A stretch of DNA of 64,000 nt, taken from assembly GCA_964019425.1 (NCBI GenBank), contig OZ025799.1, positions 434,001 through 498,000 on the forward strand. The letters run 5' to 3'. Source of the stretch: Flectonema sp. DT1601 (taxonomy: Eukaryota > Euglenozoa > Diplonemea > Diplonemida > Diplonemidae). Below the pieces are notes generated by a model, which saw only the letters and a list, made by a program, of their open reading frames with translations, was not told the origin of the DNA and searched no databases. Shown here in pieces: positions 24,232 to 36,600 of this stretch. Made by a program: the position numbers and the translations under genes. Position 1 is the first letter of the stretch; the number at the start of each line of letters is the position of its first letter.

Positions 24232-27162
24232 TCACAAATCTTTTCCATCTTCAGTCCAGAAGTAAGGAAGCGGAGAACCCAAACGATGAAGTCGACTTAT
24301 TATTTTTATTGTTGGATCCAGGTCAAAAGGAGACATCGAAGCAACGTCACCCGATATAAAACTAGTAAATACTTCTTCGAAAAAAGGACCATAACCTTCT
24401 ATAACACTACACCTACCAGTGGAATGATATTCCAAGAGCCCTTGTTTTGATATTTGCTTTATGTCACCACAACTTGGAATGCTTCCAATAATTCTGCAAA
24501 TCACTTGTAAAGTTGCGTCTCTCGACAGTCCAGCAAATCTAAGTATTCTTTTATTCGAAACTGTTAGCGCAAAAGCATCGATATTACGAGCTAGTGTAGC
24601 CATCTGAAGGGAATAGTCCAGTGGGTCACCTGTGATAGTTTGATATTTCTTGTGTCTTCCAATAGTTTTTTCAGTCACATTTCCAGTTTGAACTCCACAA
24701 TTACTTTCAAAACCGGAATTGGCAACCGCACCGAGGAATTGAGCTGCTGATCTGTAGTGTCCTTTACAAGACTTGACAAGTCCCCAACTAAATATTAAAG
24801 TAGAGCCTACGGTATGATGAAGCATACCATCAGTAGATGACAACGATGGAGACAAAAGAGACATAATATTCAATAATTGTGGAGCACTTTGTGTGTGAAA
24901 TGCTACGGCAGCAACCGTACACAAGGTACTGGAGACTAGAGATCTTGCTCCCACGAAGGAAGAGCTTCGAGCTATGCTTCGTCTTCCCAAGGTAGACTGA
25001 GCTGGTGATATGTCCCTACCAGATGCTGATAACATCACTTGACGATCAAGGCAACAAGACATTACTTTTAATTTCCTTGCACGTAAAGCTCTCGGTAATA
25101 CTCCATAAACGACATTAGGACCAGCAATACACTCTACTATAAAAATATCAATATCCAATTCATCAACAAAAGGTAGTATTCTTTCATACACAGGAAATGA
25201 TATCAAAATCATTCCACCAGCACCACAATTTTCTAAATAAGAAGCGTAAGTAACAGTGTCTCCGTGGTAATCAATACGACCAGTGGCCTCATCAACTTCA
25301 TGAGACGCGAAGCCGCAGTTGATGCCCATCCGTACCTTCAAACCCCTCCAAATGAGCGTATTGTTCGATTCCGGGTCGTATTCAGTTAGACAAGTAACTT
25401 CATCGAGTAGAGCTGTTGGCCAATCAGCTGATATTAAACCAATTTGAGCGTTAACACAGAACTTAACGGCGTTTACAGTACTTTCAAAGGCGATTTGAAA
25501 TGCGTCTCCGATAACTTTAACTTCATACCCTTGATGTTCTGACAGCAGGGTTCTCATTAGTCGATTATGTTCGAGGAGAGCATCAGCCATGTCTGGACAA
25601 TTCTCCCACAAAGATGTACTCGATTGGATGTCGGTGAAGGCGATTGCGATGTCCCCGTCGGGTGCTGACGCGACTGATTTAGAAGAGAACAGCCCAACTG
25701 GTAAAAATGGTTTAAAATAAATCATCGAATCAAGTAACCTATGCAGTGCTGGTAACACTTCTACTTGTGGACTATCTTTAGTTGATTCTAACATAGCAGT
25801 AGTCGCATCCACATCGAAATCTGATAACTTTTCTAAACAATCTTCAACCAATTGATGACCTGCTTTGTGTGCCTCAAGGTCTGCTACTGATTGACGCATG
25901 ACGACATAAGCATCTAGTTTGTGATACGCTACATCAATTCCTTCCTTTTCAGCAATATCTGTAACGGTTAAACGAATGACTGAGTCGGGTATCTTCTTGA
26001 GAATGAATGCTGCACTTCCCATCAAGACTGAAGTCCAACTTATTATTACTACGCAACCGAGAAGTTGAACAAGAAGGGGTTCGATGTTGCCAGAAATCAA
26101 AAAACCGGAAGTGATCGAACGCTGTGGGAAGTACTGAGCCGCGCGATTGGTATTTGCGAAGAGTCCGCAAGCAACAGCAGACCAGATTCCGACCATGGAA
26201 AATATGGACAAGACTTCAAACCTATCATTAAAGTATAACGACACTTTAAAGTGTACCCCAAGTGAATAGATGGCTGCACCAACACATCCGATGAATGGAA
26301 AAAAACACAAATCAACAAGCCCAGCACACCCCTGTGCCGCAACAATCCCAGCAATTGTAACTCTAGCACTGTAGATAACAGAAGCATTGTCATTTAAAGT
26401 TTTTTCATTTAGTTGACAGATAATAATAACACCAAACAGAGCTGCTGAGAAGGCACCCAACGAGATACAACAAGTGTAGTGAACAGCTGTGAAGACATTA
26501 CCGTTGGTGGCACCATAACTTGATACACCAACCCATATTAAAAATAATCCAGCGGAGAATAATAAAATATTATGAGGAGAGGGCTCCTCTGAATGTCTAC
26601 CTCCCATTACAAGAGAAATGACACCCCCAGCTACACCACTCGAAATGTTTATAAGTGATCCGCTGCTGCTGTCCAAGAAACCGGAAGTTAGTAAAGTGCC
26701 AGAGTTATTATTTGGTGATAGAAAGCTGTAGGAACGATCTCCTTCCATCCAACATAAAAGCATTGGAAATACCAATCCAGTAAACAACGAGACTAAGATG
26801 ATATACGAAACCAGATTTATATGTTCAGCAACAGCACTTGATATAATACAACAACAAACGTTTATTTTACTGTAACTAGTAAGGAATAGTATTGCTTGTG
26901 AAATATCAGTGTCGGTTACAACATCAGGAGCACCAACTAGACTAACACAATCACCAGATCCCATATATATCCAGAATCCAATAGTAAACCAAACTACTCC
27001 GGTTATTCCAATGTCTAAAAGATTTCGTAAAGAGGTATCAACTGCGCTTGTCCACTTAACGACTCCAACCTCCAAACAATAAAAACCAGGCCTCGTCATT
27101 AACGATAAGAAATATCCCATCATCGATAGCATTATTTCCTCGGTTAAAGGTTGCAGCATCAT
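24232..27162 (-). CDS. Ammonium-transporter-like domain fused to class III nucleotide cyclase
   Basis: 976 aa. Residues 15 to about 415 follow the Amt/Mep/Rh layout with about 11 hydrophobic helices: LMTRPGFYCLEVGVV (cf. MTPGLAxFYGGxV), SSAVAEHI (cf. GAxAER), SSGVAGGVISLVMGGRH, SPHNILLFSAGLFLIWVGV, GCVGAAIYSLGV, IFSMVGIWSAVACGLFA, and the Amt C-terminal signature RLTVTDIAEKEGIDVAYH. A linker helix leads to a cyclase domain (about 500-660): GDIAIAFTDIQSSTSLWE with metal Asp511, EVKVIGDAFQIAFE with Lys549 and Asp553, then GRIDYHGDTVTYASYLE. The Amt twin-histidine positions appear as Asn172 and Phe321, and the cyclase transition-state Asn and Arg positions are Thr638 and Tyr642. The C-terminal 310 residues are unassigned. 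It is probably a plasma- or endomembrane sensor rather than a transporter. An ACACAG acceptor lies about 49 nt upstream of the start codon. Confidence 0.85.
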   Translation of the reverse strand: MMLQPLTEEIMLSMMGYFLSLMTRPGFYCLEVGVVKWTSAVDTSLRNLLDIGITGVVWFTIGFWIYMGSGDCVSLVGAPDVVTDTDISQAILFLTSYSKINVCCCIISSAVAEHINLVSYIILVSLFTGLVFPMLLCWMEGDRSYSFLSPNNNSGTLLTSGFLDSSSGSLINISSGVAGGVISLVMGGRHSEEPSPHNILLFSAGLFLIWVGVSSYGATNGNVFTAVHYTCCISLGAFSAALFGVIIICQLNEKTLNDNASVIYSARVTIAGIVAAQGCAGLVDLCFFPFIGCVGAAIYSLGVHFKVSLYFNDRFEVLSIFSMVGIWSAVACGLFANTNRAAQYFPQRSITSGFLISGNIEPLLVQLLGCVVIISWTSVLMGSAAFILKKIPDSVIRLTVTDIAEKEGIDVAYHKLDAYVVMRQSVADLEAHKAGHQLVEDCLEKLSDFDVDATTAMLESTKDSPQVEVLPALHRLLDSMIYFKPFLPVGLFSSKSVASAPDGDIAIAFTDIQSSTSLWENCPDMADALLEHNRLMRTLLSEHQGYEVKVIGDAFQIAFESTVNAVKFCVNAQIGLISADWPTALLDEVTCLTEYDPESNNTLIWRGLKVRMGINCGFASHEVDEATGRIDYHGDTVTYASYLENCGAGGMILISFPVYERILPFVDELDIDIFIVECIAGPNVVYGVLPRALRARKLKVMSCCLDRQVMLSASGRDISPAQSTLGRRSIARSSSFVGARSLVSSTLCTVAAVAFHTQSAPQLLNIMSLLSPSLSSTDGMLHHTVGSTLIFSWGLVKSCKGHYRSAAQFLGAVANSGFESNCGVQTGNVTEKTIGRHKKYQTITGDPLDYSLQMATLARNIDAFALTVSNKRILRFAGLSRDATLQVICRIIGSIPSCGDIKQISKQGLLEYHSTGRCSVIEGYGPFFEEVFTSFISGDVASMSPFDLDPTIKIISRLHRLGSPLPYFWTEDGKDL

Positions 27163-28390
27163 TTATTTTATTTTTCTTTACTTTTTTTTTTTGATAAGAT
27201 AAAAGCTTACCTGTGTGTTGTGTTGTGAAAATACATTTAATCAGACTCAAAAGAACGATATAAACCTACGAAACAATCTAAGTGTCCAAAACGGAGTATC
27301 AGGTGCGTATTGGTGGGAACGGATAACTATGAAGCATATAACCGAAATGTCATAGACTAGCCGTGAATGAATTGATTTTATTTACGGCTCGGTACTTGTT
27401 ATTCTGATTTTTTTTTTTTTTTTTTTTTTTTTAACTTTAACAAATGGGCACTGACAATGAAGATTTCTTGTTTGACACAATTGGGTAGCATTTTTTTTTT
27501 GTTTTAATTTTTTTTTTTTCAAGTTCGCCAAAAAAAGTTATACACCCTCATAATATCACCTATATATACCTCAATGAAAATCTCCTCCATCTCAAAAGAA
27601 TGATATGTAGGAAGTTAGTTATTTTTTTGTTCTTAAAAAAAGTTCTTTTTTATTTTATTTTTTTATTCCTTTTTCCATAGAGAAGGGTCTTATACTTCTC
27701 ACACATTCTCTCCCCCAGTATCCGAAACAAGAAAACAAGAAAACAAGCGGAATTAAAGTACCCAAACCAGATTATTGAATACTAAAAACACTATTATAAA
27801 TACAGGGAACTTGTAATGTGGGAAGTGGCTAACTTGATAATGGCTACTAAGTGAGGATACTAACAGTTCGGGAGAAGGGTGTTTTCGTTTTTTTTGATAC
27901 AAGTTTTCGATAAGTTCACTTCGAGCAAGTTAGTACCCCAATAGAATGTAGTGATTATTTTATACCATAACAAAGGGGACTGAGGGGGCGAGGGGTGTGA
28001 GAGAGAGAGAGGGGGGGGGATCGGAGGAGGGATCAGAGGATATTTATTATTATCTAATCGATAATAACAAAAGAATGTTCTATTTTATGTAATAACCAAC
28101 CACGAGGATTGGAGTGAGTTCATCAACACTGAATTCTATTCATCAAAACAACGTATGAAATAAATAACGGGTATTTCTACCGATCAGTATCTCAAATGTA
28201 CACTATTTTTTCATTTGTTCAACAAAGTATTTACTTGTTTACAAAAGATTGTTGGTGGCTGGATCGAAAACAGGCAGTGAAGAGTGAATCAATCCTTTTT
28301 TTTTCTTTTTTTTCCCCCCTCGCCCCCCTCGAAAAAATCCCAAACTCTAACTATGTAAATCTACAAGGAAACTCTAATTTAGTGCAGACC
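27163..28390. other. 1.2-kb intergenic region
   Basis: Contains long T runs (27,413-27,432; 27,490-27,520) and a G-rich and GA-rich stretch at about 27,980-28,030. No coding region is seen. Confidence 0.6.
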
Positions 28391-30441
28391 TCAAACGTCT
28401 GCAGTCTCGTAGTGGCTAAAGTGACAATTTTCCCTCATCCAAACATCTTTTTGTTCACTTCGTTCTTCGGATGATGGAAGAAGTCGACAAGCAACAGCTA
28501 CAAATGCCATCAGAACTAAAAATCCAAGAATACTAGTCAGAATATATGCCCACACAGGAGTTTCTGAATCATCCGATGGTACCAAAACGGGAACAGGTGT
28601 CGTTGCTTGCGTAACCTCTTCAATAGAAAAACTAGTTTTTATGTAACTGTTTAAAGTTGATTCTCTTTCTGTAACTTGTTCACGAAGAACACTAACAACC
28701 ATCTGAACGTTACTCGCACTTAATATGAGAAAGTCGATGAGAAGATGAGTTTCATTGAGGACTTGAGTTCTATCAATAAAAACACTCGATTGGTTCACTT
28801 TTAAGATAAAAGCAATGGCAGATTGAAACCTAACTTGTAAAGCACTATCACTACGAGCCCCTCTAATAACACCCACCTGCATAAGCGGAGAGTCTATTGG
28901 ACATAATCCAGTCAGCTGTATGTAGTGGTTAAGGAATTCGTGACAGAGTCCAGATTCAAGAACGACATTCGTCACTGCGCAATCACCGCAACTTTCGTTA
29001 CAATAAAAATTAGCAACAATAGTACTTCCAACACATTGAGTTATAATGAATGAATTATTACCAACACTTCCAAGCCTTGATGAGGATTGACATGTTTCAG
29101 GTCGAAGTGGTGTCAAAGGCTCGTACAAAGCTTTGAAGTTTCTGTTATCACAATCAGCAGAGCGTCCCCTTACCAAGAGAGAAGGTTGTGTAAATCTACT
29201 ACTTAGAACTCTATCGTTATTCGATAACACTTCTTCTGCTAATAAAGTTTTGTGTGTGATTCCTCCAAAAGCAGGATTCTGAACAGCTACTTGATTCCAA
29301 ATCGTATTACTGACTAACGAAGACGTGATGTCACCTGACATAGGAGGAGCAATAATTCCTCCTCTAAGTGAATACTCACACCTAACAGCCATCGTATCAA
29401 GACAGCTTAATGGAAGTTGTCCAACATTGTTTTGTAAAGGAACACAGTTAGTTGTAGTGTCAGCAGTGGTACAGATCTCATCAAGTCGTACTTGTGATAC
29501 TAATGGTTCACTCCTCTCAAGTAGAGTGAGTAATAAGGTTTGTAGGTATTCATAATTATGTAACATCTTCGGTACAATAGTCTTCGGCAGAGTCGCACTA
29601 AATTCAATCCAAACAGAGTTCTCAACACACGTACACTGCGGCAACGACGGAACTGGCGTAGTCGGAGCATCAGTTACCACTGGCGAGTCTGTTGGCAGTA
29701 CTGGAATTAAAACAGTTAGGTTATTTATGTTACTTCCAAACACTCCAGCCGTTACTGCATTTTGCAAAAGCTGATTAAATTGTTGTTCACCGGGAATCGA
29801 AGTGGATACTTTTCCCCGAAGGGTGTAATCGCAGGGAAGTATTAAATCACTCTCAGAAACAGATACCGTTTTTGTCAATGACGGGGATCGAGTCCTTGGT
29901 GTCAAACTATAAGACGCCGTTGAAGTTCGTAGAGACTTCGTATCGGTTGAGGTCAGTGAAGGTGTTGCTGTGTACCGAACTGTTCTACTCGAAGACTCTG
30001 AAACAGAAATCGATGACGTCCTTGTCGGTACCGACAAGCTGTCTGTCACAGAAATAGAAGAAGTAACTGTAGCAGTTGGTAAACTTAACGATTCAGTAAC
30101 GGTATCGCTAGCAGTAAGGGTCCTGGTCCTTAACGTGAAAGTCTCTGTTAGTGATGAACTAATGGTTTCTGTTCTAGTTCTTAATGAAAATGTTTTTGTG
30201 TTCGTAACTGAAAGACTCATAGTAGATGTCGGTAACGTACTTGTCACCGTCGCAGTCCTCAGAGTCTCACTACTTGTACCTGTTCTCAACGTACCCGTTG
30301 ATGTTGGTGTCGAAGTTAACGTTAGTGTCAAACTCAGTGTGTCGCTTAGTGATTGTGTTTTTGTAACAACACTTTGAAGGATTTCAATATTTCTGTTTAT
30401 TACAATAGCAGCTGCAACCGTATCACTTTTTGTTAAGGATG

Positions 30442-30486
<45 letters not shown>

Positions 30487-31114
30487 TTCCTGTTCGATCT
30501 GTCGAAGTGATTGTGTCTGTGACGGTCTCCGATAAAGATTCTGTTTTACTATTCGAGAGTGATGTTGTAACAGATTGTGTGTCTGTCATCGTACTCGTCC
30601 TCAAAGTAGCTGAGAAAGATTTCGATAATGAATCTGTGAGTGATTTTGATATTGTAAGAGAAGGAGTCCACGAGAACGTTGCTGAAGCCGTAGGCTGCGT
30701 CAAACTTAAAGAACGTGTTGCGGTCATTGAGGACGTGCTTGTTTTACTCATTTCAGTTGTTTCAGTTAAAGAAACTCTTTTTAGAGTAGCAGTACTAGTC
30801 TGGGTGTTAATCGTCTCTCTAGAACTACACCAATCCAGGATGGTATTGTTTAACTGATATAAATCAAACTCTATACACATTGCATTGTTATCCCAACACA
30901 GGTCTGAAAAAACCCCTTCCTGCAGCCGGTACGTCATGGCAAAATACCCCTCAAAGTCATTTTTAAACTCTCTCGTAAAATCAGTAGGATTTTGTAGCAA
31001 TTTCAGTGTTGAAGAATCAGAAATCGTTGCAGTGAAATCGAAAACATAATCTTGAGCAACCACACATAACGGTGACAGCAATATTAGTAAAACAGCGTGC
31101 CTGAGGGATGACAT
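28391..31114 (-). CDS. Mucin-like type I membrane protein, S/T-rich
   Basis: 907 aa from the ATG at 31114. An acceptor, TTTTTTCCCCTTTTCAG, ends 24 nt upstream and argues against the longer start at 31180. The signal peptide is LRHAVLLILLSPLCVVAQ. Residues about 100-450 are a degenerate S/T-rich array (patterns such as SLTxTxSxS, TLRTRT, SISVTDS), a likely heavily O-glycosylated stalk, including a run of Thr-Ala dipeptides encoded by a hexanucleotide repeat. A cysteine-bearing ectodomain follows. Near the C-terminus is one transmembrane helix (WAYILTSILGFLVLMAFVAV) and a cytoplasmic tail of about 35 aa. S/T-rich membrane proteins of this style are frequent in free-living kinetoplastids. It is probably a cell-surface protein; the ligand is unknown. 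Confidence 0.8.
30446..30487. repeat. Hexanucleotide microsatellite in the mucin-like gene
   Basis: About seven tandem copies of GCTGTC on the plus strand encode alternating Thr-Ala on the minus strand. The repeat length is a multiple of three, so length changes stay in frame. Confidence 0.9.
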
Positions 31115-32707
31115 TTTAACATCCTTATTTGGTATTACTGAAAAGGGGAAAAAATTAAAATAATCACCACCCGTCATCAACCATCAGATCAAAGGCTTCA
31201 ATTACACTCTGTGACCTACCTACAGCCTGACATGCTGTGTATGACCTAATAAAGAATAAGGTAACTTGAAACAGGCTAAAACCTCTGATTCTCACGAGAA
31301 TCTTCCATAGCCTGATCAAAGGAAAAGGTTTTCCCTACTTGGGGGTGTCCTTTTCCAAAAAAAAAGTAATCCTGAGGAAAAGTCTAATCTCCCTCTCAAC
31401 TGTCAAGTATCGCCCTGTGAATGAAAGTGGGGTTAACTGTTCGAGTTTGTACGTAAAATACAAATGTATTGTATCATAAACAACATAACGATAATTTAAC
31501 ATTAGTTCTGAGATACAGTTGACTAAAGGTAATGTTAGTGTAGGTATACACTCTGCGATTGACGTAAATACTTTACATTATAATAAATGTTTCTAACTTT
31601 GCTGCATACACATCTCTTTTTTCCGTGTTGTCATTCAGTGCAGTACGGAATCGAGTTATTCAATTTTGAATTAATCGTGAGCCCTGGGAAAATGAAAGGG
31701 GGGATCTATGTTCGATTTTGTAAAAATTACAACTGTGTTGCATCATAAACAACATAAAGATAATTTAACATTAGTTTTAAATACAGTGACTAAGGGTGAT
31801 GCGCATGTGAATTAATCGTGAGCCCTGGGAAAATGAAAGAGGGGGTTTGAAGGTTTATAACACATCATAAACCACATCACTATAAGAATATCAAGTACCT
31901 TCGTCATCTCAATCAGATTTTACTGATTGTGTTTGATCTATCTTACAATTCTTGGGCGAGGAAGAGGAAGAAATGAAAACCGTCGCAGAAGTTGGATTGC
32001 GCAAGATACTTAATACCTACTAGTCAAAACATTAATTAAATTTTGGTAAAGCGAATAAACGATGATTATAAAAATGAATACCATCGTCATAGAGTTTACC
32101 TATAAATTGTGATTTTTTGTAGTTTGCGCACTCAGACAAGGGGAGAGACATAAAAAAAATAAAAAAATAAAAAAATGGAAACAAATAATAATGTGAAAAC
32201 TGGTCACAAGATGGCATCGCGTTTTTTACCAATAACAATCCCAATCACATCACTTTGACATAATAAAAAAAGGTAATAAAGAAAAAAAAAAAAAAAAAAA
32301 TTGAAAGAAGTGAACATGGGTTTTTTTTTTTTTTTTTTTACAAATGCTGAAATAAATTATGATGGTTTCCGCAAACATTTTTTTTCATTATTGAAAAAAA
32401 GAATTGCGTAAATAAAACATGGTAAACAAAACAAAAAGTTTCCCAGTTTTTATTGAAGCCTTTAGTTTTTTTTTTTTTTTTTTCTCTTCTTCTTCTCCTA
32501 TACCGGTCTTTGAAAGAAGAGAAAAGTGAATAAACGCAACACCAGTAGTCAAGAAAAGAGGAAGAAATGCGGAGAGGAAAATATAGTAAATATGGAAGAC
32601 CCATGAAATATCAGTTTGATATCAAACTTAGATGCAGGAAGCAGGAACATCGTTTAAAAAAAAGAATAAAAAAAAAACTAAAATTAAAATTAAAATTAAA
32701 TATAAAA
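31115..32707. repeat. Intergenic region with a dispersed repeat family
   Basis: No gene is seen. Copies of the family noted at 3.4 kb occur at about 31,431-31,520 and 31,700-31,790. A related stretch, ATTAATCGTGAGCCCTGGG, appears at about 31,672 and again at about 31,812. Long A and T runs occur near 32,280-32,340 and 32,466-32,483. Confidence 0.6.
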
Positions 32708-33610
32708 CCTTAATACTTTACACTGACTGACAGTGCAATGACCAAAGGATAATTTTTTTCATTGTTTTATTTTTTTTTTTGTCTTTTCAACATAGTAATA
32801 ATTTAAAAAAAGAGTTATTTGCAATTAGTGAAAGCTAAAAAAACAACTGACGAAACTTCGAGAAGTGCGGCCAGCCAAGAAGCATTCAACGTTACTACAA
32901 TTCTTTTTTAAAGAAAAACAAAATGAGCTCAATATTCAATTCTTGGTTCTTAGGTGCCTGCTGCTTTATGGTTTTTTTTTTTTTTTTTTTTTGTAACCTT
33001 TCGTCTGCTCATCACATGCGAAACAAGCAATCAGACGACAATACATAACAGAAGAGAAACTGCACAAACACAGCATCTCTTTGTGTCTATAACAAAATTG
33101 TTGAAGGGAGGCTAATTCTTTTAAAGAATAATTTCTTAAAAATTCCTTTTTTTTTTTGTCTTCCACCAAACAAATGTGAAGAATGTGAAATAATTTTGAA
33201 AACACGCGACGGCACACAAATAAAACCACATCAAAACAAGTTCTCACTGTGAAATTACCATGGCCTCAGCGTGTTTCGAAAGGGGACAATGAGAAATGTG
33301 GATATCAATAACAGCGTGCTAGTAGCGGAATTCAATTGGAGTGCGGCTACAAGCAAGCGGTTGACCTCAGTACTTCATTAGCATGAGATGTTAATTAAAA
33401 AAAGTTTTTAAAAAAATGTATACTCTTCAGTTACATAGTTCGTGTTGCAGTCGTTGGCTCAGATGCAACAACCTAATTTCTATTTTTATCAAATGGCGTA
33501 CAACTAAAATGTTTTTTTTATGTGATTCATTTGCTGTTCACTTCTACCCATCGCACCGACGAAAAGTTTTAACTTCCTCTCTTTACAACTTCTTACGTTC
33601 TCTGAGCTCA

Positions 33611-36600
33611 TCACACTTTTGCGACGACAGAATCCGCTGTTGGAGACATTTTCATGTCGTATTGTTCAGTTGTGTTCGCAAGCTCATGAAACCCTTCCAT
33701 ATCAGTAAGAAAGTCATCAAGTTTCTGATCGCTTTGCTTCCTCCTATGAACAATAAAGATACCAGCCCCAAGACAAACAACTCCAAGACAACCCAACAAA
33801 ATCCATAACCAAGTCAAACTAGATTCATCATCATTATCATCTTTCTTAGTTGGTTCTGGAACGATACCAGCAGCTGCTCTGCTCGCAATCAACTCGTTGT
33901 TGGAATCAGTGAGAATTAATGAATAGCCCTCATTGTTGGTACTGAATGATCCCATCGAAGGTTTTTTCTTTTCATCAGAGACGGCCATGGAAAGTTCACT
34001 ATTAAAGGAATCGATATCCGCAGTCAAACCAGCAGCAGTGTAATCAAAGTAGATACCATCATCACCAGTTTGCGCCTCGTTCAAGGTCTGCGACAGAGTG
34101 CTGACTGAACGGCCCTGGCTAGCAATTTCCGAAGGGATTGGAGAAATATCGACATTCCATGCAGCTTTCAAGGTGAACTGCCAATTATTAATTGTTGAAT
34201 TAGGCGCAACATTATTACCCGACACTAGCGCCCCCATGTACTTCACAACCACAACAACCTTTCCTGCGCGGAATGTTTTCGAAGCAGCCAACAGTGACAT
34301 TCTGAACTTACGAACCATTCTCAACGGACTCCTTGATGCCGATCCCCAACTTCCACGAAAGCTAAGACGGAATCTTTTACTCTCCCCACCAGACGGGATC
34401 TCTGGGTCCAAAGGAGCACTGCCAGTGCAGGCAAGACCTTTCGTCTCACAACATCTGCCCTGCTCAGCTGTCGACAAAGTGCTTTGATCAGCTGTACAGT
34501 CCGTTTGACAACCAATGTCTTGTTCATTACAGCAATAAGTCTTTCTCTCTGCTGTCCACTCAGAAGTAGTGTCGAAGCAGTCAAAGTCATTTGCGTTGGC
34601 TTTGCAGCTAATTCCTTCATACAGACAGCAGTACTTGCGGCGGTCTTCCGGCCATGTCTTTCTCTCAGCAGCCTTTTTCTGACACTCAAACATGCAACCT
34701 CTGTTCTTATTAGCACAACACCAAGAACGCTGTCCACCAGTGTATGATGAAACGTCATCCGGGCAAGTAAACGGATCCTTTGGAGGACATCTGACACCCT
34801 TGTTAGAACAACACCAGTTTCTTTGATTATCACTCCAAGGTGAAGTAGTCTTGTTGTTCCACATGCAGTCATAGCCATTGTTGGTTGTGCATCCCTTGTC
34901 TTTAGTTTTACAGCAATATTCTGATTGTTGAGATGTCCAAGATGTAGTCACTCCGCGACAGTCAAACCCAACTGGGCAACCCACCTGTCTGTTTTCGCAG
35001 CACCATTTTCTCTTTGCAAACTCCCAGTTGATTGACTCACTTCCGTCCAAACAGTCGTACTCACCAGCAGGCTTTGGACAACCCTTTCCTGTGGAGTTGC
35101 AACAGTACGTCCTCTGCTCACCAGACCATTGTTCCACAGGCATGTCGTCAAGGCAATCATAACTGACGCAACCAACACCCGCAACAGTACAGCAATCTCT
35201 CATTTCATCAGCAGTCCACGAAGACTTATCAGAAACATCACAAGTCAGAGTAAAGGTTTCACAAGTAGGTCTGCAATCATTACCGAATGTTGTCTCACCA
35301 GTCACTTTGTCACAAAACCCCGAAGCGGTGCAGCCGGTGCACTTCGAACCAGCCGGACAGCCACCATTCGGTGCGCAAAATTGAACTTCAGCAGGAGGCC
35401 AAGAGAAATCGGAACATTTGTTCTCAACACACTCCCCGTTTGGACCACACACTTTACTCTGTTGCTCGCAGGTGGCCGGGTTGCAGCTCGACGGAATCGG
35501 TGGGTCAACACACTGGGGCATGTTGTTTTGTAATTCACACTTTTTCGGGGCAATGCAGTTCTCGAGGTTCTTCTGCCTTCTAGCAACAGTGCACGCATCA
35601 AGATCTACACAAGCAACTCCAGTAGCGGCGTTGTAACTGCATTGCTGTGTTGGTGAACAAGCAGCACACGGATCAGTCACAACAGGTTCGCAGGTGTGGT
35701 TGGTACCTTCCAAGACGCATATCGTCGTATCAGGGCAAGGATTTGGCTGTATTATGTTATTAATGAATTACCTTCTGGCAAACCATCAACTGCCAGTCGT
35801 TTTCCAAGAATGACAAAAAAAAATAAACCAAGCTGTCGGGAAACAACAGGAATCCCCAACACAAACTTGTCCGCCGACGTAAAGGCAGATACCTTCCCAC
35901 AGGATGTTCTCTTAGATACGATTGAGAAAAACAATTCAACTAATAAAACACACACCTCACAAGGATCGACAGCAACGGCTTCACATGCAGGTCCAGTGGC
36001 CGTAATCTTACAAGACTTGCCACTACCACAATTCTTGAAAGCACATCCATTAGTAACACAAGTAAACTGACCTGATGTTTGACTTTCTACACAAATCTGA
36101 CCTTTCAGACACGCACATCCAGGACGAGGAACCGGCGTTGGCACGGCAGTTGGCGCAATTGTTGGAGCAACTGACTGACCAGCGGGGACCGAAGTCACAG
36201 ATGTTGGTGAGGAAGACCCGGCAGGACCAGATGTGCCTGGGGACATTGACTGCCCAGCAGGCAGAGAGGTCGGTGTAGAGGTCGGCACGGATGTCACGGA
36301 ACCAGGAGACATCGACTGGCCAGCAGGTACAGAGGTCACGGAACCAGGTGACATCGACTGGCCAGCAGGCAGAGAGGTCGGTATAGAGGTCGGCACGGAT
36401 GTCACGGAACCAGGTGACATTGACTGGCCAGCAGGTACAGAGGTCACGGATCCAGGAGACATCGACTGGCCAGCAGGCAGAGAGGTCGGTGTAGAGGTCG
36501 GCACGGATGTCACGGAACCAGGTGACATTGACTGGCCAGCAGGTACGGAGGTCACGGATCCAGGAGACATTGACTGGCCAGCAGGTACAGAGGTCACGGA

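Noticed and set aside
28391-31180. Longer start of the mucin-like protein at 31180
   Set aside because: It would cross a strong polypyrimidine-AG acceptor and push the signal peptide inside the protein.
33416-35713. Plus-strand ORFs opposite exon 2 of the large surface gene, repeated at 40.7-42.8 kb
   Set aside because: Both copies are conserved only because the duplication is recent; they have no start context or domains.
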